This document shows, in pieces, positions 7,498 through 16,020 of a DNA stretch of 64,000 nt. Source of the DNA: Streptomyces naganishii JCM 4654. GTDB taxonomy: Bacteria > Actinomycetota > Actinomycetes > Streptomycetales > Streptomycetaceae. A program made the translations under genes and the position numbers. The notes under the pieces are model-generated. The model saw nothing but the letters and a program-made list of their open reading frames with translations, did no database searches and was not told where the DNA came from. Position 1 is the first letter of the stretch. Each line of letters opens with the position of its first letter. Location: positions 372,001 to 436,000 of the forward strand of contig NZ_BMVF01000005.1 of assembly GCF_014650575.1 (NCBI RefSeq), given 5' to 3'.

Positions 7498-9021
7498 TCA
7501 GGCCTTTCGGGTTCCGCGCGAGTCCTGCGACTCGGGCGCTTCTTGCGGTTGTCGGGGCGTTCCGGATGCTCGCTGTGATTGCGGGGGCCGCGGTTCCGGG
7601 AGGGCTGGAGCCCCGGCGGCCGGGAGCGTGAGGCCGCGCAGGGAGCGGTCGGGCAGGACGGTCGCCAGGAGCAGTGTCGATCCGGCGAGCATGACCAGAG
7701 CCAGGCCGTGCAGACCGGCAGTGTCGGCGCGGTGCGGGAAGAACCCGGCCGTGGCGGCGGACGCGCCCAGCGCGCCGAGGTACATGAAGGTGCGCAGCAG
7801 CCCGGCGGCCGACGCGATCCGCGCGGGATCGGCCTGCCGGTAGAGGGCGTTCTGGTTGGCGAGGCCGATCAGGCCCTGCGGCACGCCCATCACGACCCCG
7901 GCCACGAGCAGCGTCCACAGGCCGCTGCCGGAGCCGACCAGCAGCAGGAACGCGCAGGCCGCGATCTGGACGCAGGCGCCGGCCACCAGCTTGGTCCGCA
8001 CCGCCTCGCGGCGCCCGGTCAGGGTGGAGACGCCGAGCGCGGTCGCCGACAGCGGCAGCAGCACCAGTCCTGCGGTCGACGCGTCCAGCCCGCGCCCCTG
8101 CTCCAGCCACTGGGTGTAGCCGTACATGAAGGCGTAGGACGTGGCGTAACCGAGGAACTGGCGCAGATACGTGACCAGCAGCGGCGCGTTGCCGCCCAGC
8201 ACTCGCAGGTCCACGAACGGCCGCGCGGTCCGCAGCTCCCGCAGGGCGAACGCGGCCGCCGCGCCGGCCGCGAGCACGGGCAGGTACCAGTGGTCCGCGC
8301 GCGGGGCCATCAGGAACAGCATCAGCGCCACCAGCATGGCGGCGAACAGCACCATGCCGGGCAGGTCGACGTCGCGGCGGGAGCGCCCGCAGGCCCGGGG
8401 CTCCCTGGGCAGGCGGAGGCTGCCGAGGACCAGACAGGCCGCGGACAGCGGCACGTTGACGGTGAACACCGCGCGCCAGCCGCCCGCGCCGATCAGCAGC
8501 CCGCCGAGCGCCGGACCGACCACCGCCACCGTCTGGTTGGCGACGGCGAGCGCGGTCAGCACACCCGCCGGGCTGTCCTGGCCGGTGCGTTCGGCCTCGC
8601 GCCGGGTCAGCTGCATGGACGCCGGATACGCCGCCGAGGTCCCGAACCCCAGCAGCACCCGCGCCCCGATCAGCGCCCCGAGCGACGGCGCGAGCGCGCC
8701 CAGCAGTCCCGCGACGCCCACCATGGACGTGCCCACGAGGTAGAGCCGGCGGGGACCGTACATGTCCACCAGCCGTCCGATGACGGGCTGTCCCACGGCG
8801 GTGGCCAGGTACAGCGCCGAGACCAGCCAGACCGTCCGCGCCGGGGACGCGCCGAAGGCGGTGCCGATCGGGACGAGGGCCACCGCGATCATGGACGAGT
8901 TGACCGGGTTGAGGACCGAGCCGAGGACCATGGGCGCGATCAGCCGGCGGTCGAATCCCGGCGGCTTCGGGCGGTCCGCGCCGCGCCGGGCGCGGGTGAA
9001 CCGCGGTATCCGGGGGATCAC
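7498..9021 (-). CDS. MFS transporter, DHA2-like multidrug exporter
   Basis: This 507-residue protein has about 14 hydrophobic segments, typical of the EmrB/QacA (DHA2) drug:H+ antiporter group. MFS signatures are visible: IGRLVDMYGPRRLYL (motif A) and GPALGGLLIGAGGWRAVFTVN (motif C region). The start is a GTG 25 nt after the marR stop, and the isochorismatase-like gene follows 5 nt after its own stop, so all three form one operon. By analogy with other marR-exporter pairs, its expression should rise when a ligand binds the MarR protein. Confidence 0.9.
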   Translation of the reverse strand: MIPRIPRFTRARRGADRPKPPGFDRRLIAPMVLGSVLNPVNSSMIAVALVPIGTAFGASPARTVWLVSALYLATAVGQPVIGRLVDMYGPRRLYLVGTSMVGVAGLLGALAPSLGALIGARVLLGFGTSAAYPASMQLTRREAERTGQDSPAGVLTALAVANQTVAVVGPALGGLLIGAGGWRAVFTVNVPLSAACLVLGSLRLPREPRACGRSRRDVDLPGMVLFAAMLVALMLFLMAPRADHWYLPVLAAGAAAAFALRELRTARPFVDLRVLGGNAPLLVTYLRQFLGYATSYAFMYGYTQWLEQGRGLDASTAGLVLLPLSATALGVSTLTGRREAVRTKLVAGACVQIAACAFLLLVGSGSGLWTLLVAGVVMGVPQGLIGLANQNALYRQADPARIASAAGLLRTFMYLGALGASAATAGFFPHRADTAGLHGLALVMLAGSTLLLATVLPDRSLRGLTLPAAGAPALPEPRPPQSQRASGTPRQPQEAPESQDSRGTRKA

Positions 9022-9046
9022 GGCCGCGTCCCCGAGGTCGCGCGGG

Positions 9047-9508
9047 TCACGGGCGGGTCAGCCGTTCCATCAGGGCGAACGCCTCCAGGAGCGTGCCCCG
9101 TTCGGCCTCCGAGAACCGGTCCTGCAGGGCGCGGGCCAGCCACTCCGCGCGCACCTGCCGGTTGTCCTCGATGCGTTCGCGGCCCGTCTCGGTCAGGGTG
9201 ACCAACTGGCGCCGGCCGTCGTCGGGATCGGGGCTGCGGCGGATGAGCCCGTGCTGCTCCAGGGCGGACAGCGTGGTCGCCATCGACTGCGGGCGCACCC
9301 CCTCGGCGGCCGCGAGGGCGCTCGCCGTGGCGGCCCCGTGCTTGCCGGCCAGGGTGAGTGCCGACACCTGCGACGGCGTCAGGTCCTCGTCCTGCGCGAC
9401 CTCGCGGATGCGCCGCCGCAGCCGGCTGAACACCACGCGCAGCTCGCGCGCGGCCCGGGCGGCGGAGCGGGAGACGCCCTCGGGCACCTCACCGGTCTCG
9501 TGATCCAT
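9047..9508 (-). CDS. MarR family transcriptional regulator
   Basis: This 153-residue protein is a winged-helix MarR regulator: helical N terminus, recognition region ATASALAAAEGVRPQSMATT and the wing DPDDGRRQLVTLTETG. It is the first gene of a marR-MFS-hydrolase operon. A TANNNT hexamer (TACGGT) lies 6 nt before the ATG and there is no ribosome site, so the mRNA is probably leaderless. A 28-bp near-perfect palindrome covers the -35, suggesting autorepression of the whole operon. Confidence 0.93.
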   Translation of the reverse strand: MDHETGEVPEGVSRSAARAARELRVVFSRLRRRIREVAQDEDLTPSQVSALTLAGKHGAATASALAAAEGVRPQSMATTLSALEQHGLIRRSPDPDDGRRQLVTLTETGRERIEDNRQVRAEWLARALQDRFSEAERGTLLEAFALMERLTRP

Positions 9509-9514
9509 ACGGCC

Positions 9515-9543
9515 ACCGTAGAACCGTAAGCCCAAACTGTCCA
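9515..9543 (-). promoter_or_regulatory. marR operon promoter (TGGACA-17-TACGGT)
   Basis: On the minus strand the -35 TGGACA (9543-9538) and the -10 TACGGT (9520-9515) are separated by 17 nt. The -10 ends 6 nt before the marR ATG, predicting a leaderless transcript. Confidence 0.6.
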
Positions 9544-9561
9544 GTCCGAACTGAACAGTTT
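9534..9561. promoter_or_regulatory. MarR operator candidate: 28-bp palindrome
   Basis: The arms AAACTGTCCAGT (9534-9545) and ACTGAACAGTTT (9550-9561) match at 11 of 12 positions when inverted, around a CCGA centre. The palindrome overlaps the marR -35 hexamer, so binding would block RNA polymerase. It also lies about 90 nt before the divergent metallophosphoesterase promoter. Confidence 0.65.
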
Positions 9562-9647
9562 CACCTGTAGATCTTCTGGATCGTCCCGCGCGGTCCGTAC
9601 GGCGCTTCGGAGCCCTCTCCTCCGAGGTCCCGCGGGCATTGCGGCAG

Positions 9648-9653
9648 TACGCT
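9648..9653 (+). promoter_or_regulatory. Candidate -10 (TACGCT) of leaderless metallophosphoesterase gene
   Basis: TACGCT lies 6 nt before the GTG at 9660, with no ribosome site, supporting that start over the upstream in-frame TTG. Confidence 0.45.
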
Positions 9654-9659
9654 GAGCCG

Positions 9660-10169
9660 GTGCGCCTGCTGCTGATGTCCGACACCCATCTCCCCAAGCG
9701 CGCCAAGGAACTGCCCGCGCCGCTGCTCGAGGAGATCCCGCGCGCGGACGTCGTCCTCCACGCCGGGGACTGGGTCGACACCGCCACCCTCGACCTGCTG
9801 GAGAGCCGCAGCCGCCGGCTCGTCGGCGTGTACGGCAACAACGACGGACCCGCGCTGCGCGCCCGTCTGCCCGAGGTGGCCCGCGCCGACCTCGGCGGGC
9901 TGCGCTTCGGCGCCGTCCACGAGACCGGGCCCGCCCAGGGCCGCGAGGTACGCTGCGCCGCCCGCTTCCCCGGCCTGGACGTCCTGGTCTTCGGACACAG
10001 CCACATCCCCTGGGACACCACCGCGCCCTCCGGTCTGCGCCTGCTCAACCCGGGCTCGCCCACCGACCGCCGCCGCCAGCCCTACTGCACCTACATGACC
10101 GCCACCGTCGACGGCGGCCGGCTCACCGACGTGGAACTGCACCGGCTGCCGCCGCGCCACACGACGTAG
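9660..10169 (+). CDS. Metallophosphoesterase, YfcE/MJ0936-like
   Basis: This 169-residue protein is a calcineurin-like phosphoesterase of the small YfcE/MJ0936 phosphodiesterase group. The metal-binding motifs occur in order: SDTHLPKR (D-x-H), HAGDWVD (GD), YGNNDGP (N-N-D) and FGHSHIPW (GHSH). The family uses a two-metal site to hydrolyse phosphodiesters; the physiological substrate is usually unknown. The GTG start places the first motif right at the N terminus, as expected for a beta strand. It is transcribed divergently from marR. Confidence 0.9.
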   Translation: MRLLLMSDTHLPKRAKELPAPLLEEIPRADVVLHAGDWVDTATLDLLESRSRRLVGVYGNNDGPALRARLPEVARADLGGLRFGAVHETGPAQGREVRCAARFPGLDVLVFGHSHIPWDTTAPSGLRLLNPGSPTDRRRQPYCTYMTATVDGGRLTDVELHRLPPRHTT

Positions 10170-10227
10170 CGACCGCCGGGTCCGCGCCCGCCGCCGATCC
10201 CGAAGGGGAGTGTCGGACCCCGGTGGT

Positions 10228-11892
10228 ATGCGTGGAGTCATGGCTGACACACCGGCAACGCTCCTGCGGCGGGTCGTGGGCCCGCCCCGGTCCACCGGCT
10301 CGCCCCGCACCGTCCTCGTCGTGATGTGCGCCGGGTACTTCCTGGTGCTGCTCGACGTGACGATCGTCAACGTCGCGCTGCCCCGGATCGGTTCGGGCCT
10401 CGGCGCGGACATCGGCGGACTCCAGTGGGTCGTGGACGGCTACGCGCTGGCGCTCGCCGCGCTGATGCTGGCCAGCGGCACGGCGGACGACCGCTACGGC
10501 CACCGGCGTGTCGTGCTGGCCGGGCTCGGCGTCTTCGGCCTCGGCTCCCTCGCCTGCGGCCTCGCCCCGGACGCCCCCGTGCTGGTCGCCGCCCGGGTGG
10601 TGCAGGGCGTGGGCGCCGCGCTGCTGCTGCCGGGCACGCTGGCCATCATCGGGCAGGCCTTCCCGGACGAGCGCGGGCGGGCGCGGGCCATCGGGGTGTG
10701 GGCGGGAATCGGCAGCCTGGCCCTGCCGGCCGGTCCGCTGCTCGGCGGGCTGCTCGTCGACGGGCTGGGCTGGCGCGCGGTCTTCCTCGTCAACGTGCCG
10801 ATCGTGCTGGTGGCCCTGGTGTGGTCCGCGGCCGTCGTACGCGAGAGCCGCGGTGCCAGCACCCCGCCCCTGGACCTGCCCGGACTGCTGCTGGGCGCGC
10901 TGCTGCTGCTCGCCACGACGTACGCCTTCGTCCAGGGCGGACGGTCCGGGGCCGGCGCCCCGCGCGTCGTCGCCGCGGCCGTGGTCGCGGTGGCCGCCCT
11001 GGCCGCGCTGTGCGTCGCCGAGGCGCGGCGCGGGGAGGAGGCGATGCTGCCGCCCGCGCTGCTGCGGCGGCCCGCCTTCGACGCGGCCAACGCCGCCGCC
11101 GGGATCATGAACCTGTGCACGCTGGGCGCGCTGTTCGTGCTGATGCTGTTCCTGCAGTCGGTGCAGGGCCGTTCCGCGCTGGGCGCGGGTCTTGCCGTCG
11201 TCCCGCTGTTCGCCCCGCTCGCGGTGATCGCGCCGTTCGGCGGGCGGATCACCAGCCGCGTCGGGGCCCGGCTGCCGGCCACCGCCGGACTGCTGTGCGC
11301 CGCCGCCGGACTCGCCCTGCTGGTCCGCGCCCAGCCGCACTCCGGCTACGCGGTGCTGCTGCCCGCGTTCCTGCTGTGGGGCACCGGCCTCGGCATACTC
11401 ACCCCGGCCGTCGTGGCCGCCGCGGTCGCGGCCGTGCCCGCCGGCCGCTCGGGCCTGGCCTCGGCCGTGAACAACACCGCGCGCCAGACCGGCGGGGCCA
11501 TCGGCATCGCGGTGGCCGGCGCCGTCGCCGGACAGCCCGGCGACCAGTCCCACTTCGTACGGGGATTCCACGCGATCGCGCTCGGCGCGGCCGGCCTCTA
11601 CGCGGCCACCGTGCTCCTGGTGCTGGCGCTGCTGCCGGGCGCCCTGCTGCCGGGCGCGCGGCGCTGCTGGGCAGGCGGTGACGGACGGCCACGCACAGGG
11701 GAGGGCGACCCCGACGGGGCCGCCCCGGGATCACTCTTCCCTTTCTCATTCCCGACTTCTGGACGAGATCCGGGCCACCGCTCTGTGCGCGGAGGCGGCC
11801 CGGGCGCTGTGATGGTGCGCTGTCACGGACCTCCTTCCAGCGGGGATGTGCGGCACATGTGCTGCAGAGGCCATGCATGCCTCATCCGTTGA
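10228..11892 (+). CDS. DHA2-family MFS transporter with atypical C-terminal extension
   Basis: The first ~475 residues form a 14-TM DHA2 (EmrB/QacA) exporter: LLDVTIVNVALPRIG in TM1, ASGTADDRYGHRRV (motif A) and GPLLGGLLVDGLGWRAVFLVNVP. The hydrophobic core ends near 11660. The frame then runs on for ~75 residues with Pro/Gly/Ser-rich, poorly GC3-biased codons until 11892, unlike the rest of the gene. The original stop may have been lost, or the base call is wrong. Start choice is uncertain: ATGs at 10228 and 10240, and a GTG at 10210, are in frame. No regulator is adjacent. Confidence 0.85.
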   Translation: MRGVMADTPATLLRRVVGPPRSTGSPRTVLVVMCAGYFLVLLDVTIVNVALPRIGSGLGADIGGLQWVVDGYALALAALMLASGTADDRYGHRRVVLAGLGVFGLGSLACGLAPDAPVLVAARVVQGVGAALLLPGTLAIIGQAFPDERGRARAIGVWAGIGSLALPAGPLLGGLLVDGLGWRAVFLVNVPIVLVALVWSAAVVRESRGASTPPLDLPGLLLGALLLLATTYAFVQGGRSGAGAPRVVAAAVVAVAALAALCVAEARRGEEAMLPPALLRRPAFDAANAAAGIMNLCTLGALFVLMLFLQSVQGRSALGAGLAVVPLFAPLAVIAPFGGRITSRVGARLPATAGLLCAAAGLALLVRAQPHSGYAVLLPAFLLWGTGLGILTPAVVAAAVAAVPAGRSGLASAVNNTARQTGGAIGIAVAGAVAGQPGDQSHFVRGFHAIALGAAGLYAATVLLVLALLPGALLPGARRCWAGGDGRPRTGEGDPDGAAPGSLFPFSFPTSGRDPGHRSVRGGGPGAVMVRCHGPPSSGDVRHMCCRGHACLIR

Positions 11893-11987
11893 TGCGCCGC
11901 CTACCCGTCCCGGGCGCGCGGCACACCACCCCGGCCGACAAAACCGGGAGGAATCTACGGAAATCCCCGCACGGCAGCCGTCCCCTG

Positions 11988-12731
11988 TCACCTGCCCCGC
12001 AGGCGACGCACCGCCACCACCAGCAACACCACCGCGGCGGCCGCGGCGCCCGCCACCGCGACACGCTTGGCGACCGGCCCGCCGGCGGTGCGCAGCAGGT
12101 CGATCGGCTCCGACGGGGCGTACGCGGGCGGCTGGGCGCGGGTGCGGGCAGCCGCCTCCCCGCGAGGCTCGGAGGAGGTCTCGGCACCCGCCTCCGTCAC
12201 GGCACCGGCAGCCGCCCCCGGCACGGCACCGGCGCCCGTCTCGGTCACGGCTGCCCCGGCGGCCGTCCCCGGCGCGGCTCGCGCCGCCGGTTCCGCGAGC
12301 CGCTGTGCCAGGCAGTCCGCGAACTGGCCCACCAGGCGGTCGCCCACCTCCGCCATCACGCCCCGCCCGAACTGCGCCGGCCGGCCGGTCACCGTCAGGT
12401 CGGTGCCCACCGACACCGCCGTGGTGCCGTCGCGCTCCTCCAGCGTGGCCGTGACGGTGGCGCGGGCCGTGCCCTGCCCCCGGGTCTCCCGGCCGCTCGC
12501 GGCGAGCACCATCCGGTGGGCCGCCTCGTCCTGCTCCTCGAAGACCGCCGTCCCCTTGTACGTCACGGTGATCGGCCCCAGTCTGACCTTGACCGAGCCG
12601 GTGACCGTCTTGCCGTCGTAGTCCTCCACGGCGGCCCCCGGCAGGCACGGCGCGACCCGCTCGATGTCGAGGAGCGCCCGCCAGGCGTCGTCGACCGGGA
12701 CGGGCACGGTGAACTCGTGGTGCAGCTCCAT
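11988..12731 (-). CDS. CoxG-like SRPBCC protein with C-terminal membrane anchor
   Basis: The first ~150 residues are the CoxG (carbon monoxide dehydrogenase subunit G) SRPBCC domain: MELHHEFTVPVPVDDAWRAL, CLPGAAVEDYDG, YKGTAVFEE and QFGRGVMAEVGDRLVGQFA. A repetitive Ala/Thr/Glu linker (about 155-205) leads to one transmembrane helix (about 220-240) and an Arg-rich end. In Oligotropha-type systems CoxG helps tether CO dehydrogenase to the membrane. Here it is the last gene of the seven-gene operon, with a GAGGAAGAG ribosome site directly before the ATG. Confidence 0.9.
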   Translation of the reverse strand: MELHHEFTVPVPVDDAWRALLDIERVAPCLPGAAVEDYDGKTVTGSVKVRLGPITVTYKGTAVFEEQDEAAHRMVLAASGRETRGQGTARATVTATLEERDGTTAVSVGTDLTVTGRPAQFGRGVMAEVGDRLVGQFADCLAQRLAEPAARAAPGTAAGAAVTETGAGAVPGAAAGAVTEAGAETSSEPRGEAAARTRAQPPAYAPSEPIDLLRTAGGPVAKRVAVAGAAAAAVVLLVVAVRRLRGR

Positions 12732-12798
12732 CTCTTCCTCTCCTCTGCGGACTCGGACTCGGGGCTCGGGGCTCGGGGATCAGGCTCCGGGCCGGGGC

Positions 12799-13905
12799 TC
12801 AGGCGGTGCCGGCCGTGTGGATGGCTCCGGCGGTCGCGGTCAGCGGCTGCCCGGTGCCGCCCCAGCGCAGCGCGACGATCTCGGCCGCGACGGAGACGGC
12901 GACCTCCTCGGGCGTACGGGCGCCGAGGTCCAGCCCGACCGGCGAGCGCAGCCGCGACAGCTCGGCGTCCGTGAGGCCCGCCTCCACCAGCCGGGCCAGC
13001 CGGTCGTCGTGGGTACGGCGGCTGCCCATCGCGCCGATGTACGCGGCGGGGCGGCGCAGCGCCTCCTCCAGCAGCGGCACGTCGAACTTGGGGTCGTGGG
13101 TCAGGACGCAGATGACCGTGCGCTCGTCGGTGTCCGTGCCGTGCAGATAGCGGTGCGGCCAGTCCACGACGACCTCCACGGCATCCGGGAACCGCTTCGG
13201 CGTGGCGAACACCGGGCGGGCGTCGCACACCGTGACGCGGTAGCCGAGGAAGGCGCCGATCCGGGCCACCGCGGCGGCGTAGTCGATCGCGCCGAACACC
13301 AGCATGCGCGGGGGCGGCGCGAAGGAGTGCAGGAAGACGGTGACGGCGTCCTCGCGGCGCTCGCCGTTCGCCCCGTAGTGCCGCGTACCCGTGGCGCCGA
13401 GGGCGAGTTCGCCGCGGGCGTCGGCGGTGACGGCGACGTCCAGTCCCGGCGCGCCCAGGCTGCCCACGACCGTGTGCGGCCACACCGCGAGGGTCGCTCC
13501 GCGCGGCGCGGGCCCGTCGACCACGGTCGCCAGGGTGACCGGCTCGCCGGAGGCGACCGACGCGGCGACCGCGCCGAAGGCGGGATCGGACTCGTGGGTG
13601 ACGGGGCGGACCAGCACGGTGATCTCGCCGCCGCAGGTCAGGCCGACCGCGAAGGCGTCCTCGTCGCTGTAGCCGAAGGTCGCCAGGCGTGCCTCGCCGC
13701 TCGCCACCACCTCCTGGGCCAGCTCGAAGACCGCGCCCTCCACGCAGCCGCCCGACACGCTGCCCGCTACCTCGTCGTCCGGGCCGACCGCCATCGCCGC
13801 GCCGGGGTCGCGCGGCGCGCTGCGGCTGACCGACACCACCGTGGCCAGCCCGAACGGAACCCGCGCCGCGTACCACCGCTCCAGCACGGGCAGAATCTCA
13901 CGCAC
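12799..13905 (-). CDS. XdhC/CoxF family molybdenum enzyme maturation protein
   Basis: This 368-residue protein has the N-terminal XdhC_CoxI domain (GLATVVSVSRSAPRDPGAAM, VSGGCVEGAVFE, LTCGGEITVLV) and a C-terminal Rossmann domain (MLVFGAIDYAAAVARIG, VCDARPVFATP, IGAMGSRRT). The family binds the molybdenum cofactor and delivers its sulfurated form to xanthine dehydrogenase-family enzymes. The GTG at 13905 is chosen because GGAAGGAG stands 6 nt upstream. An earlier in-frame start at 13956 would overlap the VWA gene further. The start overlaps the VWA stop by 8 nt, so the two are translationally coupled. Confidence 0.9.
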   Translation of the reverse strand: MREILPVLERWYAARVPFGLATVVSVSRSAPRDPGAAMAVGPDDEVAGSVSGGCVEGAVFELAQEVVASGEARLATFGYSDEDAFAVGLTCGGEITVLVRPVTHESDPAFGAVAASVASGEPVTLATVVDGPAPRGATLAVWPHTVVGSLGAPGLDVAVTADARGELALGATGTRHYGANGERREDAVTVFLHSFAPPPRMLVFGAIDYAAAVARIGAFLGYRVTVCDARPVFATPKRFPDAVEVVVDWPHRYLHGTDTDERTVICVLTHDPKFDVPLLEEALRRPAAYIGAMGSRRTHDDRLARLVEAGLTDAELSRLRSPVGLDLGARTPEEVAVSVAAEIVALRWGGTGQPLTATAGAIHTAGTA

Positions 13906-15133
13906 GTCGAACTCCTTCCCGCGAACCAACGCCGGCAGGTCCCGCCCCCGCGGCACCGGGCGACGCCCGCTCCGTCACGGCGCCCACGTCCGCGCCCCGC
14001 ACCACCGCCGCCAGGTTCTCCAGTGCCGCCAGGCTGTGGCCCTCCACGAAGGCGTCCACGCTCGGCAGGGCGGCGGCCATGCCGGCGGCGAGGGGGGCGT
14101 AGCCGGGGCGGGCCTTGCGCGGGTTGGACCAGACGACCCGGTGGGCCAGGCGGTGCAGGCGCCGCATCTGCGCGGCCAGCAGCTCGGGGTCGCCGCGCTC
14201 CCAGCCGTCGGACAGCAGCACCACCACGGCCCCGCGCGCCATGCCCCGCTGCCCCCACCGGTCGAGGAACTCCCGCAGCAGCTCGCCCAGCCGGGTGCCG
14301 CCGCGCCAGTCGGGCACGGCCTCGGCGACCGCGGCCATCGCGAGGTCCGGGTCCCGGTGGGACAGCTCGCGCGTCACCCGGGTCAGGCGGGTGCCGATGG
14401 TGAACACCTCCGTGCGCTGCCCGCGGGCCGCCGCGTGGGCGAAGCGCAGCAGCGCGTCGGCGTACGGCGCCATGGACCCGCTGACGTCGACGAGCAGCAC
14501 CACCCGCCGGGGCCGTTCGGCCCGCGCGTGCCGCCGCAGGAGCGCGGGCTCGCCGCCGCGCCGCAGCAGTTCCCGCACCGTGCGGTGCGGGTCGACCGTG
14601 CCGCGCCGGGCCGGCCGGCGCCGCGCGGTGCGCCGCGGCTGCCCGCGCAGCGCGAGCGCGGCCAGCAGCCGCCGCACCTGCGCCCGCTCGGCGGGGTCGA
14701 GTTGAGCCACGTCCCGATGGCGCAGCACCTCCACCGAACTGGCCAGCGTGGCGGTGGGCGGCCCCTGCCGCTCGCCCCGGGGGCCGTCGGGGCGCGGCCC
14801 GGCGGGGGCCTCCCGCAGGGTGAGCCGCAGCCGGGGCGGTACGAGGGTCCGCGCCGGCCGGGTCGTGGCCTCGCCGGTGCCGAAGTAGGCGGCGAAGACC
14901 CGGTCGTAGCGCTCCAGGTCGTCCCGGTCGCCGCACAGCGTCAGCCGGCCCGCCCAGTACACGTCCGCCCGGACACCGGGCCGCAGCGCGTCCACCGCCC
15001 GCAGGAAGGCGTGCACGCGCTCGGAGCCGGTGTCGGCGCCCGCGGCGCGCAGTGCCCGCGCGAAGCCGAGCAGCACGGCGTCCGCCCGGAGCGTTCGGGC
15101 CGGTTCGGGGTCCGGGCCCGCCACGGCGCTCAC
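13898..15133 (-). CDS. VWA domain-containing CoxE family protein
   Basis: This 411-residue protein ends in a von Willebrand factor A domain with a full MIDAS motif (LLVDVSGSMAPYA, later LLSDGWERGDP and GTRLGELL). The N-terminal half is helical and Arg/Ala-rich, as in CoxE. With its MoxR partner (overlap GTGA at 15130-15133) it should form an AAA+/VWA chaperone pair that inserts or matures the metal centre of the molybdoenzyme. There is no signal peptide, so it is cytosolic. Confidence 0.9.
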   Translation of the reverse strand: MSAVAGPDPEPARTLRADAVLLGFARALRAAGADTGSERVHAFLRAVDALRPGVRADVYWAGRLTLCGDRDDLERYDRVFAAYFGTGEATTRPARTLVPPRLRLTLREAPAGPRPDGPRGERQGPPTATLASSVEVLRHRDVAQLDPAERAQVRRLLAALALRGQPRRTARRRPARRGTVDPHRTVRELLRRGGEPALLRRHARAERPRRVVLLVDVSGSMAPYADALLRFAHAAARGQRTEVFTIGTRLTRVTRELSHRDPDLAMAAVAEAVPDWRGGTRLGELLREFLDRWGQRGMARGAVVVLLSDGWERGDPELLAAQMRRLHRLAHRVVWSNPRKARPGYAPLAAGMAAALPSVDAFVEGHSLAALENLAAVVRGADVGAVTERASPGAAGAGPAGVGSREGVRRA

Positions 15134-16005
15134 GCCCCCCGCGCCGCGAGGACCGCCGCGAAGTCCAGCCCCCGGGCCCGGTCGGTGTCCTCGCGGTACT
15201 TCAGGACCGAGCCCAGGGTGGTGACCGCCAGTTCCGCGTCGACCTCGCTCGCGCCGAGCGCGTCCAGCGCGCGGGCCCAGTCCAGCGTCTCGGCCACGCC
15301 GGGCGGCTTGAGCAGGTCCTCGGCGCGCAGCGCCTGCACCAGCGCGGTCACCTGCTCGGCCAGCCGGGCCGACACCTCGGGCAACCGCCGCCGTACGATG
15401 GCCAGTTCGCGGGCGAAGCCCGGATGGTCGAACCAGTGGTACAGACAGCGCCGCTTCAGCGCGTCGTGCACCTCCCGGGTCCGGTTGGAGGTGAGCACCA
15501 CCACCGGCGGCACCTCCGCCCGCAGCGTGCCCAGCTCCGGCACGGTCACCTGGAACTCCGACAGCACCTCCAGCAGGAACGCCTCGAACTCGTCGTCGGC
15601 GCGGTCGATCTCGTCGACGAGCAGCACCGACGGCTGCGTCTGGAGCGCCTTGAGCAGTGGCCGCGCGACCAGGAACCGCCGGTCGTACAGCTCGCGTTCG
15701 AGCCGTTCGGCGTCCTTGACGCCGGCCGCCTCGGCGGCCCGCAGATGCAGCAGCTGACGGGGGAAGTCCCAGTCGTACAGCGCCTGCGAGGCGTCGATGC
15801 CCTCGTGGCACTGGAGCCGGATCAGCGGGGCGCCGAGCGCCTCGGCGAGGGCGGAGGCGAGCGCCGTCTTGCCGACGCCCGCGTCGCCCTCGCAGAAGAC
15901 CGGCCGGTGCAGCCTGAGCGCCAGGAAGCAGGCGATGGCCAGCCCGTCGTCGACGAGGTACCCCGTCTCCTCCAGGCGGGCCCGCACCTGCTCGGGGCCG
16001 TCCAT
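15130..16005 (-). CDS. MoxR-type AAA+ ATPase, CoxD-like
   Basis: This 291-residue AAA+ protein has Walker A GDAGVGKTALASALA, Walker B LLVDEIDRAD, sensor 1 VVLTSNRTREV and the arginine finger region ALKRRCLYHWF, all normal for MoxR/CoxD. In CO-oxidising bacteria CoxD acts in assembling the [CuSMoO2] centre; in form II systems the job is presumably a related cofactor maturation. It starts 15 nt after the CoxM-like stop and overlaps the VWA gene by 4 nt. Confidence 0.92.
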   Translation of the reverse strand: MDGPEQVRARLEETGYLVDDGLAIACFLALRLHRPVFCEGDAGVGKTALASALAEALGAPLIRLQCHEGIDASQALYDWDFPRQLLHLRAAEAAGVKDAERLERELYDRRFLVARPLLKALQTQPSVLLVDEIDRADDEFEAFLLEVLSEFQVTVPELGTLRAEVPPVVVLTSNRTREVHDALKRRCLYHWFDHPGFARELAIVRRRLPEVSARLAEQVTALVQALRAEDLLKPPGVAETLDWARALDALGASEVDAELAVTTLGSVLKYREDTDRARGLDFAAVLAARGA

Positions 16006-16020
16006 GGCGGTGATCGGCGC

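Noticed and set aside
13906..13956. Extended XdhC start at 13956
   Set aside because: It overlaps the VWA gene by 59 nt and lacks a ribosome site; GTG 13905 has GGAAGGAG 6 nt upstream.
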